Origin: Penelope pileata
Lineage: Eukaryota; Chordata; Aves; Galliformes; Cracidae
DNA: 64,000 nucleotides
Assembly (NCBI GenBank): GCA_013396635.1
Contig: WBMW01005273.1
Span: 1-64,000, forward strand
Direction: 5' to 3'
Shown here: piece by piece, positions 11,952 to 26,058 of the stretch
How the letters are laid out: each line of letters starts with the position of its first letter
How positions within the stretch are numbered: position 1 is the first letter of the stretch
Made by a program: the position numbers and the translations under genes
Notes under the pieces: generated by a model
The model's database searches: none
What the model saw: only the letters and a program-made list of their open reading frames with translations
Told to the model about the DNA's origin: nothing

Positions 11952-12212
11952 AATAGAATAGTTCAGCTGGAAGGGACCTTCAAAGACCATCGAGTCCAAC
12001 TGCATGGCCACTTCAGGCTAACCAAAGGTTAAAGCACATTACTGAGGGCATTGTCCAAATGCCTCTAGAGCACTGACAGGCATGGGGCATCAACCTCCTC
12101 TCTAGGAAGTCTGTTCCAGTGTCTGACCACCCTCACAGTAAAGAAATTTTTTCTAATGTCCAGTCTGAGCCTTCCTTGGCACAGCTTTGTGCCATTCCTG
12201 CACGTTCTAATA
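11952..12212 (-). mobile_element. CR1 LINE 3' fragment, minus strand
   Basis: The plus strand reads AATAGAATAGTTCAGCTGG, AAGGGACCTTCAAAGACCAT, CGAGTCCAACTGCATGGCC, GTCTGTTCCAGTGTCTGACC, then CCCTCACAGTAAAGAA: the reverse complement of a CR1 3' end. The tail repeats are eroded, so it is older than the copy at 1777-2007. Confidence 0.85.
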
Positions 12213-15200
12213 AAGACTTGTGCTGAAGTTCTTCACCTTCTGAACACTTTAGACATGTAAAACAAGGCAAAAATGTTGAACACTGCAAATAAACAGTCAA
12301 GATGTTTATTGACTCTAGGTCAGGATGACTGTTTTCCTTTATAGTATGAATGTGAACAGGTGTCCACCAAAACCAAAATGGAACAGCAATGACAAGAAAA
12401 ACAAACAAAAATAAACAAACAAAATCCCAATAGATTGATGTAACAGATATGCATGAATGAAAACTCAGAGAGAAAAATCCTAAAATATCTCAGGAGGGTG
12501 TCAAGGAACAAGAAAAAGAGTAGGAAAAGGTTGATCTTTTGGGAGTTGCTTTTGGGTTGATTTTTTGCCATTACACCATACAATAAATAAAAATGAGAAT
12601 CCTAGCCTATCGGTGTCTGTTTCCTGACTACCACTTACTTACAGCAGACTGATGCCATGTGTTGCAAAGAAATCACCCAAAATACAGCCCAAATAAGCTC
12701 CTGTTTTCTAACTGCAAACATAAGCTGTAAAGGTAGAGGCGCTACTCATCCTCTTGGCCATTCCTGACTGTTCTTTCCTGCACATTTTCACTGGCCTGTA
12801 CCCAGTTGCTCTTTCACAACTCTATTAATGCCTGTGGAGTAAGGGTTACCCTTCGCCCCTGTGCCCGCACAGCACCCAGTATGGTGCTGGTGTAGTGGGT
12901 CAGGCTGGGAAGCAGTGAACTTCCTTCACAACAGCTTACTCATATGGTGCTGTGCTTTGCCTTTGTGGTTAGAAGGGCATTGACAGCACACCAATGTTGT
13001 GGCTATTACTGAACAGTGCTTGCACAGCAACAAAGCTTTCTCTCTGCATGACACAAAGCAAGAGGCTTTGGGTAGGCAAGAGGCTGGCAGGGGACCTGGC
13101 CAAGCCAGCTGCCCCAAGTGCCCACAGGGATATTCCAGGCCATGTCATGCTGTGCTCAGCAACACGCTCAGGGCAAGGAGAGGAAGGGGGGATGTTCATG
13201 GTTACCGTGTCTGTCTTACCAAGCGACCATTACGAGCGCCGAGTGCCTGCTTGCCAGGAAGTGGCTGGGCATCCACCTGCCGATGGGAAGTAGTGAATGA
13301 ATTCCTCTTTTTGCTTTGCTTGCATGCACAGCTTTTACCTTCCGTACAAAACTGTCATTATCACAACCCATGAGTCTTTTTGCCTTCTTTCTGTCTTCTC
13401 CCCACCCCAGAGGAGAGGGGAGTGCGTGACAGCCAGGATGGGTGTCTGGCTGCCAGCCAGGGCCAGCCCACCGCAGGCGGCTCTGGGTGCCGCAGTACTG
13501 CCAGGAGTGGTATTAATAGTCTTCATGGCAGAAGGGAACTGAACATGGTTATTGCAAATCCCAAGATCATATCCTGGACTGATAGGGTGAAACTGCTGAC
13601 TGACCGTGTGGCTTTTAGCTATGGATAACAATTTTCTTCTTCTTTATAGAAAATAAGATAGGGAATGCTAGCTAAACTGCAGGGAAGAAAGATAAGTAGA
13701 TAGGAAGCAAAACTGCCTCAAGGTATCCAGTTCTAGAGAAACACTATAACTCTTATCTCTAAGATCTAGTATAAGATGGTGACACACGCATTGACATGCA
13801 TGATCTACCCAGCACTGCATTATCTTTTCATTTAGCTCTTTTGTTAACGCAATGGAAAACCACTTCCTTGCTTTTCTCAGATATTTTCTTTTCTTTTCTG
13901 ACTGTACCCTCCTCCGGTCCACCCTCCCAGAAGATTTTTTTGTTCCATGTATGATTTCCCTTTTTTGGTCATCTTTATTCCTCTTCCTTCTTCTCTCCCT
14001 ACATGATACTCCATGCTTCCTCCCTGCTGTACCTCTCATTCCTTCCCACTCGAACTTCCCTCTTTGGATGAGGACACATGATAATCCCCTCTTTTAATGT
14101 ATCCCAGCTATCCTCCCCATGCCCTTAAGTCAGGACATGCATTGCAATTAGGTAACTAAAAATATTTCCAACAGAGAGGTACAGTTTAATGCATTTAAGC
14201 CAAAACTGTCAAAGCCAAAAGCAATTCCCAGCCATTCTACTCAGTCACTTTGTGTAGTACAAGAACAGAGTGAGTTTGAAGAAAATTGAAGAATTGACAC
14301 AGCAACAAAACGATTCTGCCTGTGTTTGTGTCCTTCCCTGTGTATGAAGTTTTTCCAGCTGTTATCTGTTCTATAATTAGCACAGCAACACAACAGTGGT
14401 GCCAATGCAAAAAGAAAGGTGACAGAGGGACCGGTACAAGCAGCTGGGAGAAGAAGAAACAAGGATGTTCCTTCTGGGTGACAGTGCCAGCCAAGGTGCA
14501 CATGAGACTCCAAGCCTCAGGAGCCCACTAGCCACAGCACCATGTAGAAAGCAGGTGTACAGGCAAACAAGCCGTTGTCTCAGAGCACCATTCAGGGGAA
14601 AAGGGTCAGGGGACAGCATTCAGCGTGGTACTACATTTACACAAATTCTGTAGGCAGCAGCTCTGGTTTACCAGCCCCCAGCTTGTAGTTGATAGTATCT
14701 GAAGCATCAGAAAGCACTTTTTCTTTCCATCCTTTTTTGGAAAGGAATTTAACTCTCTACAAGACAGATATAGCCTTTTTTTTTTTCCCCCCTCCTTCCT
14801 TTGGATGCTGCAAACAACAGTGAAAGGAGACTTCTCCATTGCACTTGCTGGAGCACTGATGAACCATTGTGCTGCTTAAATCCTCCCTCCTCCTGAATCT
14901 GAGAAGAGGAGGACCCTGAGTGCTACCCATAAAACTGATAACAACTATCTGATTTCCACTCTCTTAAAACTCACCCAAGTTCTAGTGCAAGCAACTGTAC
15001 AGAAGCTGTCTGTCTACAGATTTGGAGCAAGGGACAGGGGTGACTCACATCAAGTTTTATTACAGCCTTTTTTAAAAAACAATGTAATAAGAGCTAAATG
15101 CTTCTTTTATTTGAATAAAAAAAAAGTCAAAGTTTTCAGCTTGTGACACCAGCCAAGATAGAATGTGGAATTTTCCATCCAAAGCGTGCCAATCAGGATA

Positions 15201-17939
15201 GCCATGCCCTGCTTAGGTGTCTCACACAGAGGAGAAATGTCACTGACTGCAGCTGTACTACCACAGCACATTTACAAATGTCACACCTCGACACAGCAAA
15301 GCAACATCTATGTTACTAATTACATATTTCTGGGCAGAATCAAACAGTTTTTTGAACAGCTTCCCACAGCACGAAGACAGGCAAAGCTCAGGCCAAGGTT
15401 ACAAGCATAATTCATGCGAGACTGGTTCAGCTAATTTAAGCAACAACGTTGGCTGGTGCTGTAACCAAGATTTTCTTCTTCCAGAGGAAATATGAGCTCT
15501 AACAGCCAAACACCCACTAGAAAGAGAAAAAAAAGATAAAGAACTCAGTCCAGTTAAAACTTCACTAATGACAGATGAAATCAGCAACCTTCAAGTGCAT
15601 GGTGCTGTGAAGCAGTCAGTCTTTGGTTGCACAATAATCTCTCAGCCCCTGTGTCTAGGCAGAGTTCCTCTTGTCTGGCTGGTTTGCTAAAATAAGGAGG
15701 CTGCCTGGCCTCTGGTAAGTGACTTCTCTTGTGCACTGTCATCCACGGGCTGTTACTGAAGATAAGAATGGTGAGAGGCTGAGAAGAAGGCAAAATAATC
15801 TTATTTGGCCCTCTAGGACTCAGATAAGAGGACAAGCCTAAGTTCAAGGAAGCGGTATTCTTTGTTCATTAAGAAGCCACGTATCTGTTCAGGCACAGGC
15901 CCCAGTGGTAGCAAAGGATGTGGGGTAATCACGGAACCAGCGTGTGAACGACATTAGTAAAGAGCCCCTGTTGCAGGATGGTCTCCATGATTACTAAAAA
16001 AGCAATTCTTTGTCATGAGCAGCTCCCACTAAGCCACAGAGAACAGCGTAAGCGATACATGGACCCCTCCACTTCAGCTCAGCCAGCTCCCTGCCTCCCA
16101 CCCCAGAGCTGCCTGCACCACCACACTGCGCTGACAGACACCAGGCACGCCTGGATGCTGTTAGCTGAAAGCTGAGAGCTTTCCCGTTACATGGCAAAGA
16201 ACAGGCCAGGTTCTCATCAGGCAGTGGATTAATTAAAAAGAGCAATGCGAGTTTGTTAACAGCAAGAAGCTCACAACTTTACTTATCTTCCCTCCAAACC
16301 AATACTAACAGATTTAGGTTCTGCTTTGTTTTATAAATCAACTTCAATTTAAAACATTTCAACTGTAAAATCATTTTCAGCAAGATTTTCCAATCAACGC
16401 AAAAAATATACATACAAAACTCATAACACTGCGGCAGTATGTTAAGTCATAATTGAGTAACATCGCACAAGTGTCATACACAAGTCACAAGCAATTCCCC
16501 AAACACATAAAACTCATTGCAAAAGATTATTAATGGCTGACTTTTAACATCTCTGCAAAGGACATGACCAGAATTCTAAATACAGCAGATGTTCCAGCAG
16601 GATTTTAACTCTGGGAAATACAGCTGCTTTCCCTCTAACCCTCAAAGATGTCTTATGCCTTTCTAGACCCCTACAAAGCCTAGAGATGCTGTCTGGACAA
16701 AGCCAGAAGAGCCTTGTGCTTTGTGAGCGTGTAGCTTGTCCATCTACTGATAAGAGGCTACTCCTGGGTGCAGGCACCAGCCCCCATGGAGCAGCCATCC
16801 ACCCCATGCTCTCTCCCAGCTCACCTGCTGTACTTCCCCTCAGCCTGCTGGGAAGAGATACCCCTTGTAGGAGCAAGGCCCCTCTGAACCACTAGTCTGG
16901 ACCACTCTCAGTGTATACTGAGTTGTACTGTTTGCCCTTTAGATAGCCGATGAAGTCCCATATTTTAAACAATACACAATATAGAAAGAGCTTAATCCTT
17001 TCTTGTGAGCTACAGAGCTCTTTTATGTAAAGGTCATGGCTGTCTAAAAATGGATACAGCAGCCATGCATGGCAACACCACCTACAGAGCAGGAGCCCAC
17101 GTTGGCTGGCCAGCCAAGCCTGCCTCAGACTGGCTGTCTGCTTGAAGCCCATGGTACACAGTGCTCATGGTTAACAAACTCTGCACAACAAACTGCAAAG
17201 CCTCCCCCTTTATGTAGATATCCAGTACATATTTGGCAGCGCACACCTACTTTAAACTTGAATGGGAACATATAACACAAGACCAGCACTTCACAGCAAC
17301 CAACTTCCCACCAATCTATCAAACCAGATACGCAAAAAATAAAAAGCACATGGAAACTCATCTTCCTGAAAGCTGTCACTGAGATAAAGAACACCTCACA
17401 ATCTGCTCAGGAAAGTCCCAGTGCCCCTGCCCGTAGCCCTCAGCGAGCAATTTGACCATCTCTCGCCTTACGGATGCTGCTCACAACACATCTCCTTCTC
17501 ATTGTCTGAGGCGTTTATTGCTTGGCTGACTCAAATCTTCAGTTAGCACCTGCCATCTCTTTCCCTGCCCCGGAGAACACCATGCTGACATCTGGCAATC
17601 GCAGAGAAAGCTGTTAAAAAGCCTGTATCTGTCATCTTCAGCAAAGGCTTTGTGAGCCATGGCAACGGAGCCTGAAGCAAGGTCTCCTCAAACAAGAGAA
17701 GGTCTGCTAACACCGCTGAAGTCTTTGTCGTTAGCTGCGCTGGTACATCACAACATTTTGTCAGGAAAAAACAGGTGAAAGTTCCCGAAAATACATCGTG
17801 GCAATTTCCACGTCAGCTGGCATTATCGCAACCTGGCTAATGGATCAGATGGGGCCTTAGCACACAGAAGAATGACCTCAGCTAAGCGCATATGCTTGAT
17901 GCCTGGCAAGGCACTGGAGAGGTGAAGGGTGATGAATAA

Positions 17940-17949
17940 GGGGGGGGGG
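17940..17949. repeat. Poly(G) run
   Basis: Ten G in a row within CMTM7 intron 1; likely length-variable. Confidence 0.85.
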
Positions 17950-19812
17950 AAATGAAAATAGATGACATTACCCAGTGGCCCCATTGCAACCAACAGTTTT
18001 CAGTGACCGCCCGGGGACCGGCAGGTCACACAAACACACTGGGACGGCACTGCCCTCGCTACTAGGGAGCTCAAGCTATCTGCAAAGGGTTCAATTAGCC
18101 AGCAGGTGACAAACAGCAACTGGGGACTGGGTTTTTCCCTTACAGATGAGAGACCTCTCAAAGCAGCCTTCCCAGTTTCAGAGTGGATGTGATTACAGAC
18201 TTGTAGGACAGTATCCTGAGCCTCTCTGTAGTTCTGTGGTTGCTACTGGTCATCTCAGGTTAACATTGTATTTCCCTCCCAGCTGTCAGCACTTCTTCCT
18301 TGAACTCAGAAATGGTACTGAAAAAAAAAACAACCAACCAACACCAAGAACATTCCAAGAAAATTCCTCCTGATGCGGCTTCTCAATCTTGTCATCGTCA
18401 CACTTCATTTTCCTCATGACAAGCTGTGAGCAGAAGCCCCCAGCATAGCAGCTGCTGCTCCAGCTGCAGGAACAGCAGCCCAATTCGCATTGGCATTGAA
18501 AGCTGCAGCCATCCGGCTTGGACCAGCCATACATACCTGTACTCAACATCACCATCACAGCCATCAAATTACCAGCATCGCAGCACCGGAAATTGTTTCA
18601 GCCGTAATGATCCCTTCAGAATCTGAGTTACACGGAAAAGATGAAGCACATGGGTGGGTGCAAGAAAATCACAGCAATTTTAAAGCTTGATCCCTGTGTC
18701 CAGAAAGCAGCAATTTCTGGCTGCTGTACACTTTACATCTCACCACAAAAGAGGAGGACAAGCCCGCAGCGCACATGATGCAACAACAGCACGAAGGAGA
18801 GGCTCAGCCGCAGCACCCAGCGAATGCCGCACCAGCACTCCCCGGGGAGGGGAGGGGAGGAAACGCTTACTCATAGCAGCCAAACACTGTCTGGCTTTTG
18901 GGGCCGATACCACTTTGCCCAGGTAATGTAGAGCTACCTAACATGGTCGTGGTCAGGTACGCTGCCCTTGCTGAGGTACGTCCATGGCTGAGACACATGG
19001 GTTGTTCAGGACCTGCAGCCCGGGGACACAGGGCAGCATCTGCTCCACAAGCTGATTTTCAACATTTCTAGGCTCCAAGCTGATTGAGACCACACTTGCA
19101 CAGATTCACTGGCTTTTGCTTCCCTGTGGCGGTAGAGGTGGATGTTCAAAGGGACGCTGTCTCCAAAGGGAGAGGAGAGTGGATGCACCACAGTCTTCAA
19201 GGACTCACTTCTTAAAGGAAAGTCACAGAGCAGTGAGAATCTACGCCTTACACATTGAACAATCCACGGACACCATGTACACCTGATTGAGATTTTAAAA
19301 TGCTATTGCAAATCTCACTTCCTGTAAACCACCTGTGCCAGAAAACCACTGCCAATACTTCGCTCTGCGCTTTCAAGCATACTAATCACATCTCAGGAGA
19401 TGTGGTAAACTTCTAGGCTTTGCTTCCTGTTTTTTTGGTTTCAGAAAATGTACCTGCTAGTCCTCGTTCAGTCACAACCACACAAGGAGCACTACATGCA
19501 ATACAGTTAGCAACAAACGCACTGCAACAAATCCTCACGGCTCGGCCAAACGGGCAAGGCATGACAGCTCCAGCTTCATGCTCTTAGGAAGCCTCTTCTG
19601 GGAAAGAAATAAAGCATTCACCGACACATTTGGAACTGAGATTCCATAATATTTAAAAATAACTGCACTGCCTTTCTGCAAAATACACTGGAGCTGAGTT
19701 TTCAGCCTTCTAAAGAAGCTTAAGCATCAGAAAAATCACTAGTTTTTCTCTGCTGAAAAACATAGAAATGAAACAATTAAACAGACAGTAACCTGGTAAT
19801 TAAACCTTTCCC

Positions 19813-19875
19813 TAACAAACAAACAAACACAGAAGCAACAACCAAAGAACCAAACAGAAAACAAAACAAAACAGA
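19813..19875. repeat. A-rich (CAAA)n-like tract
   Basis: AACAAACAAACAAACAC followed by imperfect CAAAACAAAACAG units. Low-complexity sequence. Confidence 0.75.
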
Positions 19876-22800
19876 AAAGGACTACATTCTTAGCTCATGG
19901 CTTGAAGCATGCGGAACCAGTTCAGGCTCATGCAGCTCTTGCCACTCTCTATCCCAGCTACTGGCTCTTCCTGACAATAGCCTCTATGGCTGCACTGTTC
20001 CCTAAAATCTCTTAGGGAAAGTAGAAAAGTGAAGGAGAGTTGAAATAAAGCTACATCAGTTCCCTGGTTTGGTGTGCAATCCTGTGAACAGTCACATCAC
20101 CACAGCTGAGAATGGCAGTACTGAGGTAAGACAGAAAAATTCCTTCCACTGGTGTTGCCTGTGAAGGGCTGACCCATCAAACAAACCCGTGTCAGCCTAA
20201 CACCAAGCGCTCCTTAGTTAGCACACAGGGAGCACACTGTCTGCTCCCAGCTCATATGCAAATACCTGGGCAGAAATTGTAAAATGGCCACCCAGAGCAG
20301 AGGGATGGAAAAACCATGCCTGGCCAAGCCAGCTTGTTTCAGTGATCTCAGAATGGATATAACAGGACTTCCCAGACCCATGGGTTTTAATTAGGAGACT
20401 TGGGCATTCCTCACTCAAATGCTTTTGATTATTTTGAAGCCATTTATGACTTGTGACAAATTTCTTCTCTCTGGCCAGCACGCCAAGGAAGCTCCCTCCA
20501 CTGCAACTTCCAGCAGAACAGCAATTAGCACCTACAGCATACAATTCTGACTTCTCATTCCTTAGCCACTAATTTGTCACATAGTTGCAGACTGAAGACA
20601 CCTGCACATTTTTGGAGTGCTTTTCCTCATTTGTTACTTTCTCTCCAAACTTCAAATGCCTCCTGCATACCTGAAAATAAGACGTTTTGTAAAATACGTC
20701 AGGACATCGCTGATAGCTAGAACAGCATTATTTTTCATGTTTTCTGTTATCAACTGGGTGCAAGGTCAAGCAGGACACAGAAGTGTTTGAATCTAAGCTT
20801 GGGAGGTCAGCATCTGATTACTTTCAGCGGAGCTTGTTATTTCTGGCCATTCTTCTCCTTTGGAAGAACTATGGACAGAGTAATAGTAGGCGGAAGTTGA
20901 AAACACAGTCTACATAGGACCCAGAGGTAGGTTTACAATTTCAGCATCTCTGCATATCACCAGAGACCCTCTCTTCTGACTGAACAGCATCATTACCATA
21001 CAAACAAAGTCATACACATCACCAACACACTGCTGCAAAGAAATAGATGATTTACTTCAATCAACTCCACAGACAAAAGACATTTCAGGCTCAAGATCAA
21101 GTTAAAAGGTTGAGTAGCTCTCAAATCATTCCAAACATTTGCTTTTGTGTGTTTCCCTTTTCTGTACCAATGGTTTTGATTAGGAATTTCTCTCTTCCAC
21201 TAGCAGATTTTGCTTTCTTTTCATATTTTAACATCTTCTGAATGTAGCCCCCCAGTAAGCTTGGTTGATACCACCCAACACACTCAGAAGCCGATCTTGG
21301 CTCTAACAATCTAGCTACCACCATTTTTTTTGGCTTTCAGCACTAGATGTATTAATATTCCCTTGAATACCATTATTCAACTGTATGTTTGCATACGATA
21401 ATCCAGAGGAAGTTCAACAAACTTCAGAGTTGCTCAGAGACTGCCTTGTGGGCCATCCAAATATCAAGGATGTAATTGCTTTTGTCAACACTCTGGAAAT
21501 GAAAAATACACTCACCGATATACTCAGCAGAAAAGCTTTAACTATTGCCTTCACAATTTTAACAAGTTAAAATGATGTTGTTAAGTCAACTTTCATTGGG
21601 CTTGTTCTTTTTTAGCTTGCAATTGTTTGTAGTTTTTTTCCCTAGCTTTGAGAAGATTTATTCTTTTTACACCTGGTGAAACTACTCTTTCCTGATTCAG
21701 ACTGAACAGCATGGTTCTTAGTTTAGAACACTGTATACTGAGGCTGTGCTTACTGTGCCAGAACCATTGTCTGCTCAATAACAATGGCATTATTGTGGGG
21801 ACAACCGCCTTCAATCTGGACTGTGGTCACAATCAGCTTGGCCTATCTTGAAGGAGGGACAGAGGCACAAAAGGCCATGGGTCACCTTCATTCTTCTCTG
21901 GGTCCAGAAGCAAGGAACAGTCAGAGAATGGTTTGAGAAGTCTGAAACCTACACAAGTACATGTGCTGTGATGTCTCTTCCTGCACACAAGGGTTCTGAA
22001 CATCTTTCCTCTCTCCTCAGGTTGTTCTGGCCATGCTCTTGCAAATCTCTGCATTGGGCACTTGGGAACGGGGATACAATCACAGCCATTCCCCCGGCCA
22101 GCTGCTTAAGATGGTCTAAAACCTACACAAGCTCCACAGTCAAATGTGGGATGAAGGAAGGACCTAGTCCATACAAGGTCTGTGGCATCCTCCAGACTTT
22201 GGCTGAAAAGACACAAAAGGCACACAAGGGCTCCACCAGAACACCAGTGACATAGACTTGTTTCAGTCTATGAACAATGCCACCTGAGCCACCTTGGTGA
22301 CAACACGGATGCAGATTCATAACACTGTCTCACTGTCAAGGGCACAGGAGACCTCAAAAGGTTTCCAAGTACCCTTTGACTGAGAACTGCCCAAGCTGAG
22401 TAATGTGGGTGCTGAGAAAGTCTTGCAATAAAACACGACAGCAGTAGCATGGACATGGAACAAACACACTTCAAACAAATCAGCACAGTTAGTGGAGTGC
22501 ACTGAAAAGTGTCATATGTGGCAATTTTGCTGAGCTGACTTCATGTTCTTCAGCCCCTCTGGTACATGCAGATTGTGCACACTGATACACACATTCCCAC
22601 GCTGACTCAGTACGCTGCTGCTCTAGAACCAAGGGGCTGCACTGCAATCCTGCACGTAATGCCAGCAATATANGGAATAAAAGAAAAAACAATATTCAAG
22701 GTAAACCAGTCAAAGTTGGTTAGATGTTGATGATACTTCATAACTTCTTGTTAGAAGTGCAGCATCAATTCAGACTGGATTCTGAAAATGGAGCCCGTAC

Positions 22801-23949
22801 TAACAGTGATGCTCATGCATGAAAAACAGCTTTCAGACTGTCTTACAGCCATGTAAAGCACACAAGTCACAAACTACTTTTCTCCTCCATTGTATTTTCA
22901 AAATATCTATATAGAGCATTGCCTGAGTAATAGAAAGCCAGGAACTCAATGCATAAAATGCATTACCTTTTCAAAGCTGTAACTCTGCAAAGTTAAAGAA
23001 ACCCTCTAGATGAAAAGCAAAGGAATTTATGTAGGCTTACAGGCAAGAAACACATTTTTTACTTCCTAATTTCAATCTACACTACAGCCAACCACAAGCT
23101 TCTGTAGCACCCAGAAGAATTTGAAGAGAAAGAACTGGTAACGTGGAGTCAGTAATGACGAGATTCCTGGTCAATCTCCTCATCTTGTATGAGATTGCAG
23201 AGTTTTAAGCCTTGTGTTAAGATCTTCCTTACAGAAGAAAACCCATGACATTATTTTCTATTTCTTCAGTATAATTACCCTAGCACATTGATGCCATCTA
23301 TTACAGTAATTTAATGCATTCAATCAAATTATTTATGTTAATTTTTTTGCTGGCAAGTACTGCAAGCAGCCCTTAGCATTACTATAAACGAAGAAATAAT
23401 AATGTTTATTTCTTGTCCTCTCTCATATCATTTACTTCTTGGCTGAAGAAGAAACAGAAAATAGAAGCAGTAGTGTTCTTTCTTTATAACCATGGCCATT
23501 CAGAAGCCCAGTACACTATGAAGTGTGTTGTATGTCTATCCCAAAAGAGCTTACCTTTGTCCTCTTTCAGCATAATGGCTCTCCTTAATAAGGCTGCAGT
23601 GCCACCAGCCCCATTAACACTAATCCAAGGATGTTCACAGCTGTATCATAAAGAATTCTTTTCAAGCACAGATACTGCAAACACTAGGAGAACTGCATGC
23701 TAATAAAAACAGATTCGTAGATACAGTGGGAACATTCTCTGAGGAAAGATAAACATTTAGGAAAACATGTTACTGAGTGCAGGAGTTCCTCAAAAACGAG
23801 CCTGTCCTGGTTCTTTCTACACGCTGCAGCACAAACATTTCGTTTTCTTAGGAAATTGTTTGAGAAGAAGACATTATCATGATATCACATCAAATGAGTT
23901 TCATCTGCCCAAAGTTCCTCAGATACCTGAAGTAATTTCTACTGGATGT

Positions 23950-24093
23950 TATAGAATCATCATAGAATCAAAGAATGGTTCAGGTTGGAAGGGACCTTAG
24001 AGATCATCTTGCTCCAACCCCCCTGCTATGGGCAAGGACACCTCCCACTAGACCAGGTTGCCAAAAGTCCTACCCAGCCTGGCCTTGAACACT
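23950..24093 (-). mobile_element. CR1 LINE 3' end, minus strand (very short copy)
   Basis: The plus strand begins TTATAGAATCATCATAGAAT, then GGTTGGAAGGGACCTTAGAG, CTCCAACCCCCCTGC, GACACCTCCCACTAGACC and CCCAGCCTGGCCTTGAACA. This is the reversed last ~140 bp of a CR1 of the same subfamily as the copy at 1777-2007 (shared words complementary to GGTCTAGTGGGAGGTGTCC). Confidence 0.92.
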
Positions 24094-24941
24094 ATGTATA
24101 AGCAAGCTGGAACGCAGAAAAAATGTAAGAGGGTAAGGCTGAAAGAGTGCTTACGGGAATCTGCTTGTGTTATTTTGACTTTTAAAGTCACCACAGAAAA
24201 CCACTCGCTTTAATTCTGATGACATTGATACAGCACTAATAATATATTATTTCACACAAAATATGTGAGGTATTACACTACTACACACATTTGCATACAT
24301 TACACAAAAGTATGTAAAGCATGCAGAGCATACACCCACACTTTACATGTGCACCAAAAGCTGAAACTTCAGCACAAGTATGCGTGCTCGTGAGAGCTTT
24401 AAGAGTCACGTGTAACAGCTGTAAGTGAAGACAGGGCAGGATGGACCGCAGAGAGGACTAGGTACTTCTAGTCCAAAAAAGGAACTGTTCCTTCCACAGT
24501 GGTGAAAGTGAAATGATAAGAGGACTTCTAGTTAGTCAGCAAGCACACGTCTACAGCCTTAGGACTACAGGGTCAATGGCAATGGAGACAAGCGCTCAAA
24601 AGAGTGCCATTCTGTCTGCTGGAAAGATGCTCCAGATCCTCACGATGGTTTGGGAACAACCCAAGGGAAGAGAACACACAGAGAAGTGTCTGCATGCCTG
24701 CTGAGCCCAACCATCAGTGAGGGACAGCTGCGGGGCCCCAACAGCGCAGTACGAACACTCGGCAGCTGCAGGCAGCCACGTCCAGTCTCATCCATCACAC
24801 CTCTCCTGGGAACTTTAGGACTTGATATCACCCCACTGTACTTAAAACAGCTCCTAACTCGTAATTTTTGTTTCGGACTCTGAATAATAATAATTTACAC
24901 AGCATCAAAAAACAACTGGATAAATAAATGCAGGAAAGGGC

Positions 24942-24956
24942 AAAAAAAAAAAAAAA
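24942..24956. repeat. Poly(A) tract
   Basis: A run of 15 A in CMTM7 intron 1 with no recognisable retrocopy upstream. Confidence 0.9.
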
Positions 24957-25800
24957 GGAGCTATTAAACATGAAGGCAGAGAAAGCTGTTGAGCTGAATG
25001 GCTCTGTAGAATGAGAATGTACGTGAGGAGGTATCGCTATGTGCATCTTCCATGATCCTTCCAGGGCACCCATCATTACTCAGTGCCACTGCTGGGAATC
25101 AGCTGACAAATGGACTAAGAATTGTGTGCCACAGGGACAAGGAACAGTTTCTCCATCTGTTAATCCTCTCCACACCTGGATGGAGCAAAGTTCCCAGGCA
25201 AAGGCACCGGCTCTGATCCCGGCAGTGCTCCATCATGGATTTCTTCTCAGTTCCTGCTTTTTGGCCATACCTCAGCCCCAGGCCCTGCTGGGACGGCCTG
25301 ATCCCACCAGGCTCAGCCACAGGGCCCACCCTCAGGGCCCAGCGTCGCTCGTGGCCATCGGCCTCGTTTGCTCCCAAAAACTTACCTCAGCCAACGACAC
25401 GGTTCCATGGGAGCTCAATGTGAGACACCAATGCCTTCACATCGCTGTGCCAAATTATTAATCACAAAGAGTTTTTGATGCTAATTGTTACCATGGGCTT
25501 TGGATATCCTGAGAACACAGTGCAGCACCTCAGACAAGCAGGGTGCCCCGGGCTTGCACACATCTCTCCGAGGAGAAGCGCACAGAGCCAGCACGGGAGA
25601 GGCAGCTCCTGACAGGAGTCAGCGCTTAGGAGAGGAACCGTACTCCCTCCTCCTCCCGCCAGCTGCAAGAGCTCGAGAGTAAAAAAACTGCCGCAGAAAC
25701 TCAGGGAACAGCAGCCCCGCAGCCCGAGGAGCCCCGCGGCCAGGGGAGCGGCCCACGGCGGCCCCCCAGCCCCCAGCCCCGACCCGTTCCCTCCTCGTAC

Positions 25801-25956
25801 CATCTGGGCCACCTTCAGCATGCCGGCACACGAGCGGAAATAGGCGCCGTCCACCAGCTCCGCGTCCGAGCCCGCTGAGGAGGCGGCGGCCGACGGCGGC
25901 GCCGCGGGCCCCGCGCTGCTCACCCCGGTGCGGATCACTCGCGCCCCGTGAGACAT
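25801..25956 (-). CDS. CMTM7: CMTM7 coding exon 1 (N-terminus, residues 1-52)
   Basis: This is the first coding exon of CKLF-like MARVEL transmembrane domain-containing 7, a four-pass membrane protein that in mammals links surface IgM to BLNK in B cells and affects EGFR trafficking. The frame starts MSHGARVIRT, close to human CMTM7, which starts MSHGAG. A Ser/Ala/Pro-rich cytosolic tail follows, and then MLKVAQM, which opens the first membrane segment. The start codon has G at -3 (GCCATG). The exon ends at ATG followed by a GTACGA donor and is exactly 52 codons, phase 0. It sits in a CpG island, as expected for a promoter-proximal exon. The longer open frame running past the donor to about 25462 is intron read-through. 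The alanine/serine tail differs from human, which is normal for this variable region. Confidence 0.95.
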
Positions 25957-26027
25957 GGCTCCTGCCCTGCCGCTCTGCCGCCGACCGCCCCGCGAGAGGG
26001 GTACGGGACGGGACGGGCGGGGCGGCG

Positions 26028-26058
26028 AGGGGAGGGGAGGGGAGGGGAAGGGGAAGGA
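26028..26058 (+). repeat. (GGGGA)n tract with G-quadruplex potential
   Basis: Four or more consecutive GGGG runs separated by single A, then GGGGAAGG. This fits the G-quadruplex pattern on the strand opposite CMTM7 and lies inside the promoter island, immediately upstream of exon 1. Confidence 0.8.

Larger units (their letters stand above)
6054..25800 (-). other. CMTM7 intron 1 (~19.7 kb)
   Basis: First intron, between the CpG-island exon and the MARVEL core exon. I found CR1 fragments (9905-10600, 11952-12212, 23950-24093), mononucleotide runs (T at 6764-6778, G at 17940-17949, A at 24942-24956), A-rich CAAA-type tracts (11264-11296, 12390-12425, 19813-19875), a G-rich run at 18844-18860 and one ambiguous base at 22673. 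The stretches 6080-9900, 12220-23940 and 24100-25440 hold no exon, RNA gene or repeat I can name. The longest frames there (for example 135 codons at 21848-22255) lack recognisable domains. Confidence 0.88.

Noticed and set aside
21848..22255. 135-codon plus-strand frame in CMTM7 intron 1
   Set aside because: No recognisable domain, no splice or promoter context; Ser/Thr/Lys-rich translation typical of chance frames.
25462..25800. Continuation of the CMTM7 exon 1 frame past the donor site
   Set aside because: A GTACGA donor follows codon 52, and exon 2 continues the homologous protein. The read-through is intron.
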